From positions 124,001 to 188,000 of the forward strand of contig JAQFVV010000254.1 of assembly GCA_028023455.1 (NCBI GenBank): DNA of 64,000 nt, given 5' to 3'. This DNA is from Epiperipatus broadwayi (Eukaryota; Onychophora; Udeonychophora; Euonychophora; Peripatidae). The translations under genes were made by a program, and so were the position numbers. The first letter of the stretch is position 1; each line of letters starts with the position of its first letter. Shown one piece after another: positions 20,961-31,545 of the stretch. The notes beneath the pieces were generated by a model. The model worked only from the letters and a program-made list of their open reading frames with translations. It was not told the DNA's origin and ran no database searches.

Positions 20961-21392
20961 TACATTTAAATATCAGCCTTTTAAGCTAATTGTGCATACG
21001 CTTTGCGAGTGTTAATAATAAATGAATACTTTCTCACCAATACAAGATATAGTATTTATGCAGGAATAAAAGAAATCCTCTTATTCCTATGACTCAAATG
21101 CTTATATATGAGCAAATCTGAAGTACTGGCAAGTAAAGCGTGAGGATGGAACCATCACTTTAAATTACTATATACGATGTCTGAATGAATGACGTGGGTG
21201 ACGATTCCATCTTCACGCTTTACTTGCCAGTACTTCAGATTTACTCATATATAAGCATTTGAGTCGTAGGAATAAGAGGATTTCTTTTATTCCTGCATAA
21301 ATACTATATCTTGTATTGGTGAGAAAGTATTCATTTATTATTAACACTCGCAAAGTGCATGCACAATTAGCTTAAAAGGCTATTTGAATGTA
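20961..21392. repeat. Large palindrome, about 190-bp arms
   Basis: The arms 20961-21151 and 21205-21392 are nearly identical in inverted orientation. Examples are GCAGGAATAAAAGAAATCC against GGATTTCTTTTATTCCTGC, and GTACTGGCAAGTAAAGCGTG against CACGCTTTACTTGCCAGTAC. The spacer is about 53 bases and contains TGAATGAATGACGTGGGTGA. Only a few mismatches are present, so the structure is young or kept similar by gene conversion. No ORF; a MITE-like fold-back element is likely, and no second copy is in the window. Confidence 0.85.
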
Positions 21393-21498
21393 TAAAAATA
21401 TATAGAAAAATGTATATCAAAATATATAGAAAAATGTATCTCTCTATATATGTAATGGCTTATATATCAAAAGTCAATTCTGATCACTTATTGGACAT

Positions 21499-22596
21499 CA
21501 TCATCACTTTTGACCATTATTGATACACTGCAGGATAAAGATCTCTTCAGATTCAATTCAACTTCTCTGTTCTATAGCTTGTCTTCTTCACATCATTATT
21601 TTTTCATCCATCCATCTTACATGTGATCTCTTTCTAGGTCTTTTACAATCTCTTGGAATCCTGTTTAAGATTTTAACTATACATCTATTATCATCTCTTC
21701 TAGCAATGTAGTCATCCCAATTCCACTTCAATCTCTTAATTTTTTCAGTGATGTCAGTTCAATCACTTCTTGTTACTCTAAACATGTATCTCTCCATACT
21801 TCTTTGAGTGGTCTAAAGTCTCTGCATTGCTTTTTTGTTACATATATAAGTCTCAGGTTTTTGTAAAAACTGATAACATCCATTTATTAAAAACCTTTCT
21901 TTTCAACCCCCTTTTAAAAAAATTATTAAGTTATTTCTATCAAAAGCACTTCAACCAAGTTTATTCTAAATTAATTTCATCCCCACTGTTTCTATATGTG
22001 GTAATAATTTGACCAGGGTATTTGTAGTTGTTAATCTCTTCTAACTCATCATTATCAATCTTTATTTTCTTTTAAGAAAATCCATTAAACATTACTTTAA
22101 TTTTTTAACACTTACCTTTAATCCTACTTTCCTACCTTTATTCCCTTGACTTCTTATTTTAATCCACAAAATACTTGTTGCAAAATGACTGTAAAAATTT
22201 TTGGAAAAATGGAGTCACCTTATTGAATACCTTTCTCAATGTTACTATTTCTAGTATCATTATGTAATTTAATTGTTGCTGTTGCATTTTTATAAACATT
22301 CTTCAGAACATGACAGTATTCTGGGTCTACATCTTGATGATTCAATGCTTTAATCACTGACGAAATGCTTATAGAATCAAATACCTTTTCATAATCTACA
22401 AATCCAAAGCATAATGGCAACTGTTATTCACTAGTTTTTTTCTAAACTTCTCACAATACTTGGATATGATCCATTGTACTAAAACTACTTTTAAATACAG
22501 ATTGTTCTTTTGGCTGATTAAAATCCAAAGTTCGCTGTGAATGAGTTGTAATTATTTTGGTAAAAATTTTGTATAGAACTGATAAAAGACTGATAG
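21499..22596 (-). pseudogene. Degraded RTE LINE fragment
   Basis: It matches the 3' half of the RTE at 11291-14588 on the minus strand. It runs from the simple-repeat tail and the RPRKRP region to the reverse transcriptase (FVDYEKVFDSISISSVIKAL at about 22330-22410, EKGIQ in place of EKGVRQGD). A deletion near 22135 removes the stretch that would encode the catalytic FxDD motif. Many stops and frameshifts. Confidence 0.85.
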
Positions 22597-22734
22597 TTCA
22601 CATATTGGTTTAATAGCCGAATTTTGATAAATGAATATATATACTTAATAATCTCTATATGGGTAATTCTATGATCATCATAGTACAAAATACTGATAAA
22701 ATATTTTTTCCACTTTATACTATTCAAACATAAT

Positions 22735-22880
22735 AATTACTTTGAATAACTTATTTTCTTATAGTTCTGATTGTCCAGTAGTTTTCTCCAGAGATTCTCT
22801 TAGTTATAAATTGCTTAGCTCTTAAGAAGGCTGCTGGATAGTCAAAACTGTAAGGAAATAAAATTATTTCAAGAAAATGT
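22735..22880. repeat. Family D inverted repeat (decayed)
   Basis: The arm ATTACTTTGAATAACTTATTTTC pairs imperfectly with GGAAATAAAATTATTTCAAG. The inner part (TCTGATTGTCCAGTAG, GGCTGCTGGATAGTCAAAACTG) matches the family D loop. Confidence 0.55.
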
Positions 22881-24060
22881 ACAGTAGAGAAAGCTGTTTA
22901 TTATCAAAGCATAAAGGATAAAAAGATATAATGTATTGACTAATTAATAATAAAGTAATAAGTCATAGATACAAAATATACTAATTATATCCTAGTATTC
23001 CTGCTCAAAGCAAGTGTCAAAGTCTAAGTAATTAACAAGATATTATGACTAAGATTATGCTGAGAAAAAAACTTATATAATTAAAAAATAACTATATTTA
23101 ATTTGCAGATAAGTTATAACTCCTAAAACAGATATAATTAAATGCATATTATATATAAAATTAAAGTAGCATTTCATTGATAATTGCAATTTAACAGATG
23201 CAAGAATTCACACACGTTTCGATTGCAAAATAATTTTACTTATCAGCATGACTATCTTCCAAATAATGAGGTTAATATTATTGGCTTAACTTTCTTCATT
23301 GAAATATATTAATTTTACTATTGTATTTGAAATGATTATCCTTCTGGACATTTATATATTCAATATAATATTAGTAATCAAAAAAGCAAATCATAATATT
23401 AGCAAAATGAATTGAAATTAATTTTGTTTTGTGTATGCACGAAAGATTCCAGTTGGATAACTTTAAATAAATTATGAATATTATTACTTAAATATTTATC
23501 CAAATAAATAATCAAAAAAGCAAGACATATATAACGTGGCATTACTTTTATAAGCTTGTATTTACAAAAATGTAATACAGAGAGATGGAAAGATTCTGGA
23601 TAGAGATTTTAAATATTTTCTAATACGCACTATTCCCCAAATAAAATATCATTTAAATATTTCTTGCTAATTTAAATAAAAAATATAACATATAAATAAC
23701 GCCATCCACACATAAGTCTGATAATTCTATAAAAATTTAAAATTGTTATTATTGGTTTTAATGGTTATTGTCTCACTTTTTTTATTGCAAAGTTTATTTC
23801 TTTTTTTCACAAATAAATGTTAAATTACTTTCTAATCAGTTTCACTCCTAACTTCTGGAAAATATCATAGAATAAGAATAAAAAAATAAAAAATTGTTTT
23901 ATTTTCGTAAATGCCCTCATTAAATATATATAAAAAGCATTGAAAGGTAAAAAATAAATTTCAGTTTTCACAGTATTTTTGATATTACATAATCAAAAAT
24001 AAAAGTATGAGGTTGTAATATTTAGAAATAGTATTAGTTTTATATTTTCTATACTTTTAT
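22881..24060. other. AT-rich, no feature recognised
   Basis: No coding or structured element found. Confidence 0.4.
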
Positions 24061-24069
24061 GACTTTCTT

Positions 24070-24540
24070 ATCACAGGAGATTCTAAGGACTTGAGCTCAG
24101 ACTTTCAAACTCCCTACAAACATCCAATCCATTTTATAAAATTGATATATATGACAACATACATTTGAAAAAGATCAGTGATCATCTCCCACACATATAT
24201 GTTGGTATCAACAAGGGTTTTGAGGATTTCTTTCCTCAGATTTTCAATAATATGGATGGCTGAAGAGTTGGAGAGTGGAGAAGATTGAAGATTGTTCAAT
24301 AAAATTTGAAAATTTGCTATCTTAATACAAACTAAACAGTGATTGTATATATGTGTTGGAGATGGTGATCTGGACCAACTGATGAGTGCTCCTTCAGCAC
24401 AAAATACATATATTGCAGATCATTGATCTTTTTCATATGTATGTGGTCATGTGTATCAGTTGTATAAGATGGATTGGATGGCTGTGGTGAATTTGAAAAC
24501 CTGAGTTCAAGTCCTTAAAATTGCATTAAGTTTAGTATAG
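24070..24540. repeat. Family C fold-back repeat
   Basis: The left end AAGGACTTGAGCTCAG (24087) is mirrored by CTGAGTTCAAGTCCTT (24501). The inner blocks AAAAAGATCAGTGATCATCTC and ATCATTGATCTTTTTC mirror too. The plus-strand right arm carries a hammerhead-like core at 24375-24416. No coding content. Confidence 0.75.
24375..24416 (+). ncRNA. Hammerhead ribozyme-like motif (family C)
   Basis: The order is CCAA (helix I), CTGATGA, a perfect five-pair helix II GTGCT/AGCAC around CCTTC, AAA instead of GAA, then the near-palindrome ATACATAT, A, and TTGC. An outer helix I of GATC/GATC (24367-24370 with 24417-24420) extends the fold. The G12 position is changed to A, so this copy is probably inactive, but its helix II is the best of the family. 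Confidence 0.65.
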
Positions 24541-25395
24541 ACAATAGACATGTATTTAAATATTATCAAAGGAGAATTACACATTAGCATTTTAAACATA
24601 ACTTTTTTTTATTTCATGATTTTATTTCACAATATGAAGAATTTTGTGAAAGTTGAAAAAAATATGTATTTTTAATCTTCAATGCATTTTTTAATTGCAT
24701 AATAAAATAATCTTTTTTACATTTGCTGCATCCCCAACTAAGACTGGATGACTAGTGAACAAATACACAATAAAGAATAATCTGAATAGTGAATAGTCTG
24801 CAACAACAATTTCTCAACTGTTCAGTAATGTTCAATTCCCTTGATTTACTTTCAGTCTGACAGCTACAAAAATGGTTCCCAATGGGCTCAGTTTGCACAC
24901 ACCTTGGCCCCAGTCCACTTTATCTGCACATGAATACATCATAGTGTATCACTGTGACTGACTATAAGCTTCTTACAGCTTCCATCTCTGCAACAGTCTG
25001 CCTATAACTACACTTGAAAAACACTAGAAACTCAACTTTTTATTTAGCTGCTATCCAGACAGTTTCCTTATGCTATGGTCTACCAATCTCTGTGGACCTA
25101 TTCAGCTATTGTCTGTGAACACATTTCCACTGAGTGCTGAACATTAACCAAAGCACTGACACTAGATCTCTGCTACACCAGAATTGAACTGGAAAATCAA
25201 CTGGAGATGAATTTGAATGGTCCATGTACTTGTTACATACCCTTTTTATAACTTTCACATTACTCTTACAATTAATTATCTTCCCCACATAAGGTAAAGT
25301 ATTAGGTCTATAGCTAAATAAATTGTGCCTTTGGAATTTCTTACCATATAAGGCAATTTAGTCTCTTATCAAGAGATATTTGCAATCAGGAAATA
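24541..25395. other. No feature recognised
   Basis: A stretch of slightly higher complexity lies at about 24830-25260 without a continuous frame or known motif. Confidence 0.35.
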
Positions 25396-25399
25396 CCTC

Positions 25400-25605
25400 T
25401 TGGAATTTTATTGATCGCCATTACGTTAATTCTTTGATTAAATTTTTATCAGTTATCAGTTCACACGATCTAAAAAAAATATCTCAAATAAATTCTAGTT
25501 TTTCTTTATCTATCACCATTACATTATTTTTTTTTAATTACATTTTTATCAGTTATCAGTTCATGATCTAAAAAAATATATATCTCTAATAAATTCTAGT
25601 TTTTC
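25400..25605. repeat. 100-bp tandem duplication
   Basis: TTTTTATCAGTTATCAGTTC followed by a GATCTAAAAAAA and AATAAATTCTAGTTTTTCT block occurs at about 25443 and again at about 25543. Confidence 0.8.
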
Positions 25606-25689
25606 TGGAGTGCACAAACTTGTATAATATTTTAACAAAAATACAGCATTAACTTACAGTCAAAATAAGAGTCATAGGTCACATGACCT

Positions 25690-25935
25690 TATTCTCTTAA
25701 GCTTGTAGGTTATAAACAATGGGGATTGTCAATTCCTCAACCATCTTTGTGTTAAATGCTGGCTTTGGGTTGATATTTTTAGATCTAGTGTCTGAACCTA
25801 TCCTGATACCTCTCTGAGGAGTGCCAAAGCACGAAACCATGGTCAGGGGTTTGGGGAGGGGTTCCTGACAGGGATATTTTAAATGCTTTCTCTGGCTAAG
25901 CATTTAATACAAAGCTTGTTGAGGAATTGGCAATC
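25690..25935 (+). repeat. Family B copy
   Basis: It contains AGATCTAGTGTCTGAA, a hammerhead core (25808-25850), GGGATATTTTAAATGCTTTC and AAGCTTGTTGAGGAATTGGC. The same order is seen at 31370-31540 and 19920-20060. Its outer ends (GGATTGTCAATTCCTCAAC at 25722 and GTTGAGGAATTGGCAATCC at 25918) are inverted copies. Confidence 0.7.
25808..25850 (+). ncRNA. Hammerhead ribozyme motif, most complete copy (family B)
   Basis: ACCTCT (25808-25813) pairs with AGGGGT (25845-25850) as a six-pair helix I with one G-T wobble. CTGAGGA (25814-25820) is an intact core. Helix II is GTGC/GCAC, four Watson-Crick pairs with the favoured G-C at its base, and a CAAA loop. GAA (25833-25835) is intact. Helix III is the perfect palindrome ACCATGGT (25836-25843). 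C25844 lies in a GTC triplet, the classic cleavage site. Every position known to be needed for a type I hammerhead is present. The palindromic helix III predicts that a dimer is the active form. Confidence 0.8.
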
Positions 25936-26044
25936 CTCATTAACTTACAGTGTTTAAGAAATTAGAACTTGTGAATTTATTTTCCAATGCCTTGTGAGAA
26001 ACTAATTTAAATTTTCATTTTACTTTTTTCTTTATGCTTAATAT

Positions 26045-26290
26045 TTATTCATTTTTCAAATATATGTTCATTGGTATATGTATAGTCTGTTACTTTAGAC
26101 ACGCTTGTTTTTTTTCTCTAACTATTGTTTTATGTTATTTTAATATTTTTATGCCATATGTAATTTTACTAATACCCACTCTTCCACATTCACATAGTAT
26201 TTTACAAATGCAGATTTTGTATTTCAGCATTTCAAGTTTAGATTTTGTGGAAATTGGGATTGTTCATAATAAGATTGTTTGATAATAGCA
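26045..26290 (-). pseudogene. Fragment of the second PLE (GIY-YIG region)
   Basis: The sequence on the minus strand aligns with the nuclease part of the PLE at 51320-53290. Shared phrases are CATTTCAAGTTTA, ACATTCACATAGTATTTTACAAATGCAGATTTTG and CTTTAGACACGCTTGTTTT. No open frame survives. Confidence 0.65.
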
Positions 26291-26339
26291 AATAATTTTA
26301 TAAATCAACCCAGTGTGATTTTCCATTCGTACTCAAAAA

Positions 26340-26540
26340 AATATAGATAAGTGAATATTTTTTTAATTGTTGGTTACCTTAAAGTAAAGAGTCTAATTGG
26401 TTACAGCATCACCTTAAATTAAGTATTTCAAAAATCTAAAGGTCACCAACTCAATTCTTGTATTAGCTGACACTTATCAGGTCAGCAAAAGTTGAAGATG
26501 TAAGGAGAACAATGGTGTTTTAATGCATTGTGTTATATAC
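26340..26540 (+). repeat. Possible decayed tRNA-derived SINE
   Basis: AATTGGTTACAGCATCACC resembles a tRNA D-arm, and AAGGTCACCAACTCAATTCTTG resembles a decayed B-box region. No duplication or tail confirms it. Confidence 0.3.
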
Positions 26541-26699
26541 TAACATGCATATTATTATTAATAGATGAATGTAGTTGTAAAGTAAAATAGTTTGAACTTT
26601 TCTAAAAATATTTAACAATTAAAAGTAAATGATAAAAATTGTCAAAAGTAATAACTACAAGTATTTATATAATAAATACATATTATATAAGTACCTATT

Positions 26700-26945
26700 A
26701 TATGGTGGATATATTGCTAGAAGAGATGATAATAGATCGCCCATTGAAATATTAAACTAAATTCCAAGAGATTGTAAAGGATCTAGAAAGAGACCACATG
26801 TGAGATGAATGAATGAAATAAGAAATTATGCTTCAGTGATGCAGAGAAGAGAAACTAGAAATCAGAGACGATGATTTGAACTTGGAGACCATCATTCTGC
26901 AGTGAATTAATAATGCTTCAAAATGATATTGATGACGACTTATAT
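26700..26945 (+). pseudogene. 5'-truncated RTE LINE, 3' end only
   Basis: It matches the GHIVRRDDNRW to FILQWIDNG end of the RTE ORF: DIARRDDNRSPIEI is readable, then stops and changes follow. It ends in a GATATTGATGACGA tail. Confidence 0.85.
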
Positions 26946-28385
26946 AAAACTTTTGTTGGTGAAGCGGCCGTTATAATTTAACAATTTAAAAGCAATATTA
27001 AAATAAATAAGTTCAGCCAAATGATTTAATATATGACAATATTGTTGTATAATGATTAATATCAGTAAAATATCAAATGGTTTATCAGTTGACTCCTGCT
27101 TATATATTGGTATTTCAGCAGCACACTCTATTTAAACACAATCATTTGACAGCTATTGTTTACATTAGATGGTATAGCTGTGGTGAAAGAAAAAAAAATA
27201 ACGTTCAGTAATGACTATCTCTGTATACATTATGATTTTAATATACAATTTGTGTACAAATCCATTCTAAGCTTTTTGGCGCACTAGGCAACCCAAATAT
27301 TTATTACTCTTCTTTCATTCCATTATCAAATAGACAGTACAACATATGGGTGAATCTTGCATGTTCATTGATAAAATAAATTTCAAATAAATTTTAAATG
27401 GCTGAAATAAATAAAAAATGGGGCAGAATTGTGCCTCGTCCAAACAAGTGTCATTGAAGATATTTCCTGTTCCTCCTTTTAACATCTATTTTCTATTAAT
27501 TGAATTAATGTTTATATGACTGATATGGATGAGAGTCACTTTTTTAAGCTGCAAGAAAATATTTAAACTTTTGTGTAAAAATAAAATAACGATATAGATT
27601 TATATTCAGGAATAAAAAATAGAAAATCATAAACTTAGTTAAGTAACATTTAGCATTGTTTGTTATAAAACTGTTAAAATCAGCACACAGATAAATTTGT
27701 TTTGAATGTTTTGTAGTTTTTGAACTTACCTAAAGGCTTTTTTTTTTTGCGATAAAAAAAATCTGAAGAAATATTTTCTTTTGATCATTCAAAAAAAAAG
27801 AAAAAACGTAACATTAAAATATTGATTGATATTTATATTTCATCAAGCTAATTGTTATTTCTTAATATTTTTTTAAAAAATCTTTTTGATTGCAATATAT
27901 AGATCAGAGAAGTAAATATCGATAAAGATGTTTGTCTAATGCTTTCAAGAACTCTATTTGGCCAGTAGCTAAATTTTGAAAAAATTTGAAAATCGATTGT
28001 TAAATATAACTACGTTTATCACAAATAAATAATGCTTATATATATATATAAGTACAATTATTACTATTATTAGAATGATATAACAAAAATAAATAAACAA
28101 CACACGACTGAAAAAATGCCATAACTGTAATATTTCAATTCAATGTAATTTATTTACATGAATGTATTATACTATCGGCATACATAAAAAGCCTAATTAC
28201 AGAACACAGTATTAATAATAAACAAACAGAAAAAAAAAGGTAAAATAAAAATAGTATATAAGAATAAAAAAATATGCTAATTTTATGTATATATATATTG
28301 ATTACACTTTTTATTTCATTCATAATTAACCAATATCAACATGATTATAACGTTCCATCATCCGATTTTCAATTAAATGAATGGG
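26946..28385. other. AT-rich, no feature recognised
   Basis: No supported coding region. Isolated low-complexity A and T runs. Confidence 0.4.
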
Positions 28386-28441
28386 CTATCTTAATATAAG
28401 CTGAGCATTGATTGTATATATATATGTGATGATAATCTGGA

Positions 28442-28483
28442 ACAACTGATGAGTTCTGGTTTAGCACGAAATACGGATATTGG
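28442..28483 (+). ncRNA. Hammerhead ribozyme-like motif (family C)
   Basis: The order is ACAA (helix I), CTGATGA (28446-28452), helix II GTTCT/AGCAC around GGTTT with one mismatch, an intact GAA (28468-28470), the near-palindrome ATACGGAT, A as cleavage nucleotide, then TTGG. The core boxes are intact. Helices II and III each carry a mismatch. Confidence 0.6.
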
Positions 28484-28529
28484 TGATTATTTGTCTTTTC
28501 GACATGTGTATGATCAAGTGTGTCAGCAG

Positions 28530-28623
28530 ACTACGTTGGTGGTCGTGAGGTCAGCCCAGCTGCCTTACAAGCAGTTGTCCCGGGTTCGCTTCCCGGCCGA
28601 TGCTATGACACATGAAGAAAAAA
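28530..28623 (+). mobile_element. Young tRNA-Val-like SINE with target-site duplication
   Basis: A 14-bp direct repeat AAGTGTGTCAGCAG (28516-28529 and 28624-28637) brackets a tRNA-like body. The anticodon arm GCTGC-CTTACAA-GCAGT puts TAC at the anticodon (valine). The T-arm CCGGG-TTCGCTT-CCCGG pairs perfectly (28580-28596) and contains the B-box GGTTCGCTTCC. CCGATGC follows as an acceptor 3' strand, but its 5' partner has decayed. The tail is short and ends in A-rich sequence. It is GC-richer than its surroundings. An exact duplication points to recent insertion by LINE machinery. Confidence 0.85.
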
Positions 28624-28720
28624 AAGTGTGTCAGCAGTATGAGATAGCGTGGATAGTTGAGGGTCATGTGAAAGTCTGAGTTCAAACCCCTTATATATTA
28701 CATATTGGAGTGCAGGTATG

Positions 28721-29650
28721 AAAAAAAAACATGTACTGTAGAAAAATCATATAATTAAAAAACATTAAATAAACTTGGAAATAAATCTAAAAATAATGTA
28801 GAATCTTTCAAACGTAAAAAGTCTTACCACGTTTCAAAGACATATCATGAATACTGCAAGAAATTTCACAAATGCAGTTTACTATGCTGGTTTATCCATT
28901 AAATTATTTTGCAAAAAATGAAATGCCATTAATTCTTAATAGTTTTAAAGAAAGACAAGAAGAGTTTTATACTACACCAAATTTTGAACTATAATAACAT
29001 AAATTTTATTTGTAAATATTTTTGTATAGATTATATGAAACTATATATCATACTTTATAATTTATCTTTTTTTTTTATTAACTTATGTTATCTTATGCAT
29101 ATAGTTCAATATGTCTAATGTTCAATAAAGTTCAATAAAGTTTTTATTAATGCAAGAAGTCACTTGACTCTGATGAGAAAAAAAGTAGCATATACATTTT
29201 TATATTTTAACTTATAAAAATAATCTGAAACTTAGTAGGAGTCATAAAACCATCAAATGTTATGTAAGAAGATAACTCTTCATAATACAATGCATTCTGA
29301 TAATTTTTCTCTTAAAACATTTTAAAGGTAAAATAAAATTTTGCTTAAGTTTTTTGCCAAAAAAATTTGTTGAGTTTATAACTATAGCAATCAATTTGTT
29401 ATGAATCTCTTGTCAAAATTATAATGCCTCACTATTTGAATCTACATCATAAACTTAAGAAGTTTTTTTCTTTAGGGTGCAAAATCTTTAAATAATTTAT
29501 TATATTACTACTTTATTCTTTAATATTATATTGTATTACTTCCACCATTTAGAACAAGTTATTAAATGGCATTAGAAAAATTTTAGCTTATTTTTTAAAT
29601 ACATTCATCTGATAGCAATTGCACAACCATGTATATATAAAATAATTAAA
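28721..29650. other. AT-rich, no feature recognised
   Basis: No coding region; only A/T-rich single-copy-looking sequence. A short duplication, CAATAAAGTTCAATAAAGTT, is at about 29120. Confidence 0.4.
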
Positions 29651-29654
29651 AAAA

Positions 29655-30090
29655 AAGCAAAACTCTTCATATAGTAGTGCCATCTTGTTTAATAACAATT
29701 ATGTGCTAGTATGAGATAGTGATCATGTGATGTTTAGTGGTATATATAAAATAACAACATTTTGAGTTGTAAAACTACCAAAATATCACATGATTACCAT
29801 TTCACATGCATACACATGCTGTTAATAAGAACACTAAACTCTCTACACAGTAGTGCCACCAAGTGCAAGCCTTTATAGTCAATGGATACTGGAAAGTCCA
29901 AGTGCAATGTTTTCGAATCCAAGGCTCCTCACTGATGAAAATCACAAGTAGAAATTAGTCTGGGAATGTTGGATAAGTAGGCACTAAATAGGAATTTTAT
30001 GCACAAACCTCCTGCCTCCATTGATTATGAAGGCTTGCACTTGCTATTCTATGGAGAGTTTGATACTCTTATTATGAGTTGTATTGTTCT
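29655..30090 (+). repeat. Family A copies (one short, one nearly complete)
   Basis: A short piece at about 29665-29735 ends in TGATCATGTGATGTTTAGTG. A longer copy follows at about 29775-30080, with AAATATCACATGATTACC, CTCTCTACACAGTAGTGCCACC, the hammerhead core, GGATAAGTAGGCACTAAATAG, ATTTTATGCACAAACC and CTATGGAGAGTTTGA. Confidence 0.75.
29926..29966 (+). ncRNA. Hammerhead ribozyme-like motif (family A)
   Basis: The order is TCCTCA (helix I), CTGATGA, a decayed helix II (AAATCACAAGTA), GAA, ATTAGT (helix III, near-palindrome), C in a GTC triplet, then TGGGAA. The core boxes are intact but helix II is weak. Confidence 0.5.
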
Positions 30091-30283
30091 GCTCTCTTTT
30101 TCAAGCACCCTATCCAACTAAGATATTCTGATATAATTAAAAATAAAATGATATCATTATTAACTTGTAAAAAAATACTACTTTATCTTATTGCAATTGT
30201 TTAAATATAATTAGATTGCTCTCCAGTGTCAGCAAATGACAATACATAAAGGAGGATAAAGATAAAGAGTATCTCTTTTACCT

Positions 30284-30960
30284 GAATATGAGGGGTATTC
30301 AAAATTAACCAGAATTAATTGTTTATTTATTTTTAAGTGTTATAAATTTAATTTCTTTCAAATTACTATCCATTTGATGCAATACATTGGTCTAAACTTG
30401 TTTTTCATTTTTCAAAGTAGTCCAGAAATACTTGCAAAATGATGCCTTTTAATACTTTTTTGTCATTTCCCCACTAGTTCTAAGTCCACAAAAAAATAGA
30501 GACATTTTTTTTCATTTGAGAAACAAAAAAAAATCATATAAAGTGATATTGAGAAAATACAGCTGATAGATAAGCCAAGTCATGCTGAATTTAATTAAAA
30601 AGTTTCACATTCAAGAATTTGAGAGATGACACTTTATTGGGGTGGAGCTTATATTCTTTTCTTTGCCAAAAAATGAGATGTTTACATTTTACCACATCAT
30701 GTAAATGTTTTAGAACTTGCAGATAAAATTCCCAACCATTATGAATTAAATCTGAGAGAAAAGTGCCATTTGCACTGAAAAAAACAGCATTGTTTTGACT
30801 TTGGACTTCACTTGCAGTTTTTTAGGAATGTAGGAAATTTAACATTTCAATTAAACCACTTATAAACATGTTTTTTATAAGATCAGCTTGCTCGTAATCT
30901 GTTTCAAGCATTATAATTGTTTTGCTTGCCATTTTCTGTAAACAAAAATAGAATTTCACA
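30284..30960 (-). pseudogene. Decayed mariner-type transposase
   Basis: Minus-strand fragments across several frames follow the order of a mariner transposase. KTMLFF comes first, then ANGTFLSDLIHNGWEFYLQV, then LKHLHDVV, then KLHPNK where HHDNAP is expected (the second catalytic aspartate is lost). A C-terminus with LDQCIASNG and FER near 30355-30420 completes it. The outer sequence GAGGGGTATTCAAAATTAACC (30290-30310) is a plausible terminal inverted repeat, but no matching partner was found on the other side. The N-terminal DNA-binding half is absent. Stops and frameshifts make it clearly dead. Confidence 0.7.
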
Positions 30961-31189
30961 TTGTTGGAATGTTTCAGCCATTATAAAAAAAACCTGACAA
31001 ATATGCAAAATGCATTATAAAAAATGTGTTACATGGCTCCATGATTTTACATGGTGATGTCATTTGGCAGATTGATGCAGAAGGGTTTCTGCAAAAAGTA
31101 TGTAACAGCAGAAGTACATGCTACAACAGGAGTGCAAAGCAGAGAAACAATCCAGTTATTTTTGTGTCACTCCCATATGTGTTGCCATT

Positions 31190-31545
31190 TGTTATTTTAC
31201 CTTTAAGACCTTGGCAATGATAAGGCTATTAATATATAATGGATCTGGATTTAGTTCAGTTCCATATAGCTATTTAAGTTAGCTAGCTGAAGTTAAAGAC
31301 ATTTTTATGTTTCAGAAATTTCAGAGTTTCTACTTAAATATTATATATTAAATAAATGCTGTTTTTGAGTTGATACTTTAGATCTAGTGTCTGAATGTTC
31401 TAGCTCCTCACTGAGGTGAGCCATAAGCTTAAAACCAATTGGTCTGGGAATAGAAATGTTCCAGATAGAGATTTTAAATATTTTATCTTACTGCACTTAT
31501 CAATTAAGAGCTTGTTGGGCTATTGGTATACTCTCTATTATATAT
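31190..31545 (+). repeat. Family B copy
   Basis: It contains GGCTATTAATATATAATGGATCTG, TTTAGTTCAGTTCCATATAGC and TTAAAGACAT, all shared with 48950-49050. The AGATCTAGTGTCTGAA, hammerhead and AGATAGAGATTTTAAAT blocks follow. It ends in AAGAGCTTGTTGGGC before a TA run. Confidence 0.7.
31405..31450 (+). ncRNA. Hammerhead ribozyme-like motif (family B, decayed core)
   Basis: TCCTCA pairs with TGGGAA (helix I), and helix III is a perfect 10-base palindrome ACCAATTGGT followed by C in a GTC triplet. The core boxes are mutated (CTGAGGT, and AAA instead of GAA), so it should be inactive. Confidence 0.5.

Larger units (their letters stand above)
28390..28720 (+). repeat. Family C copy, interrupted by a SINE
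   Basis: It matches the right half of the repeats at 421-1042 and 24070-24540: GATGATAATCTGG, the hammerhead block, GATTATTTGTCTTTTCGACA, then GTCATGTGAAAGTCTGAG and TATATATTACATATTGGAG. A SINE of about 94 bp splits it at 28530. The small open frame 28449-28679 crosses both and is chance. Confidence 0.75.

Noticed and set aside
28531-28603. Functional tRNA-Val gene
   Set aside because: The anticodon and T arms pair well, but the acceptor 5' strand and D arm do not. A target-site duplication and A-rich tail show it is a SINE or retroposed copy.
28449-28679. 76-codon plus-strand open frame
   Set aside because: It starts inside the family C repeat and runs through the inserted SINE; no gene function is plausible.
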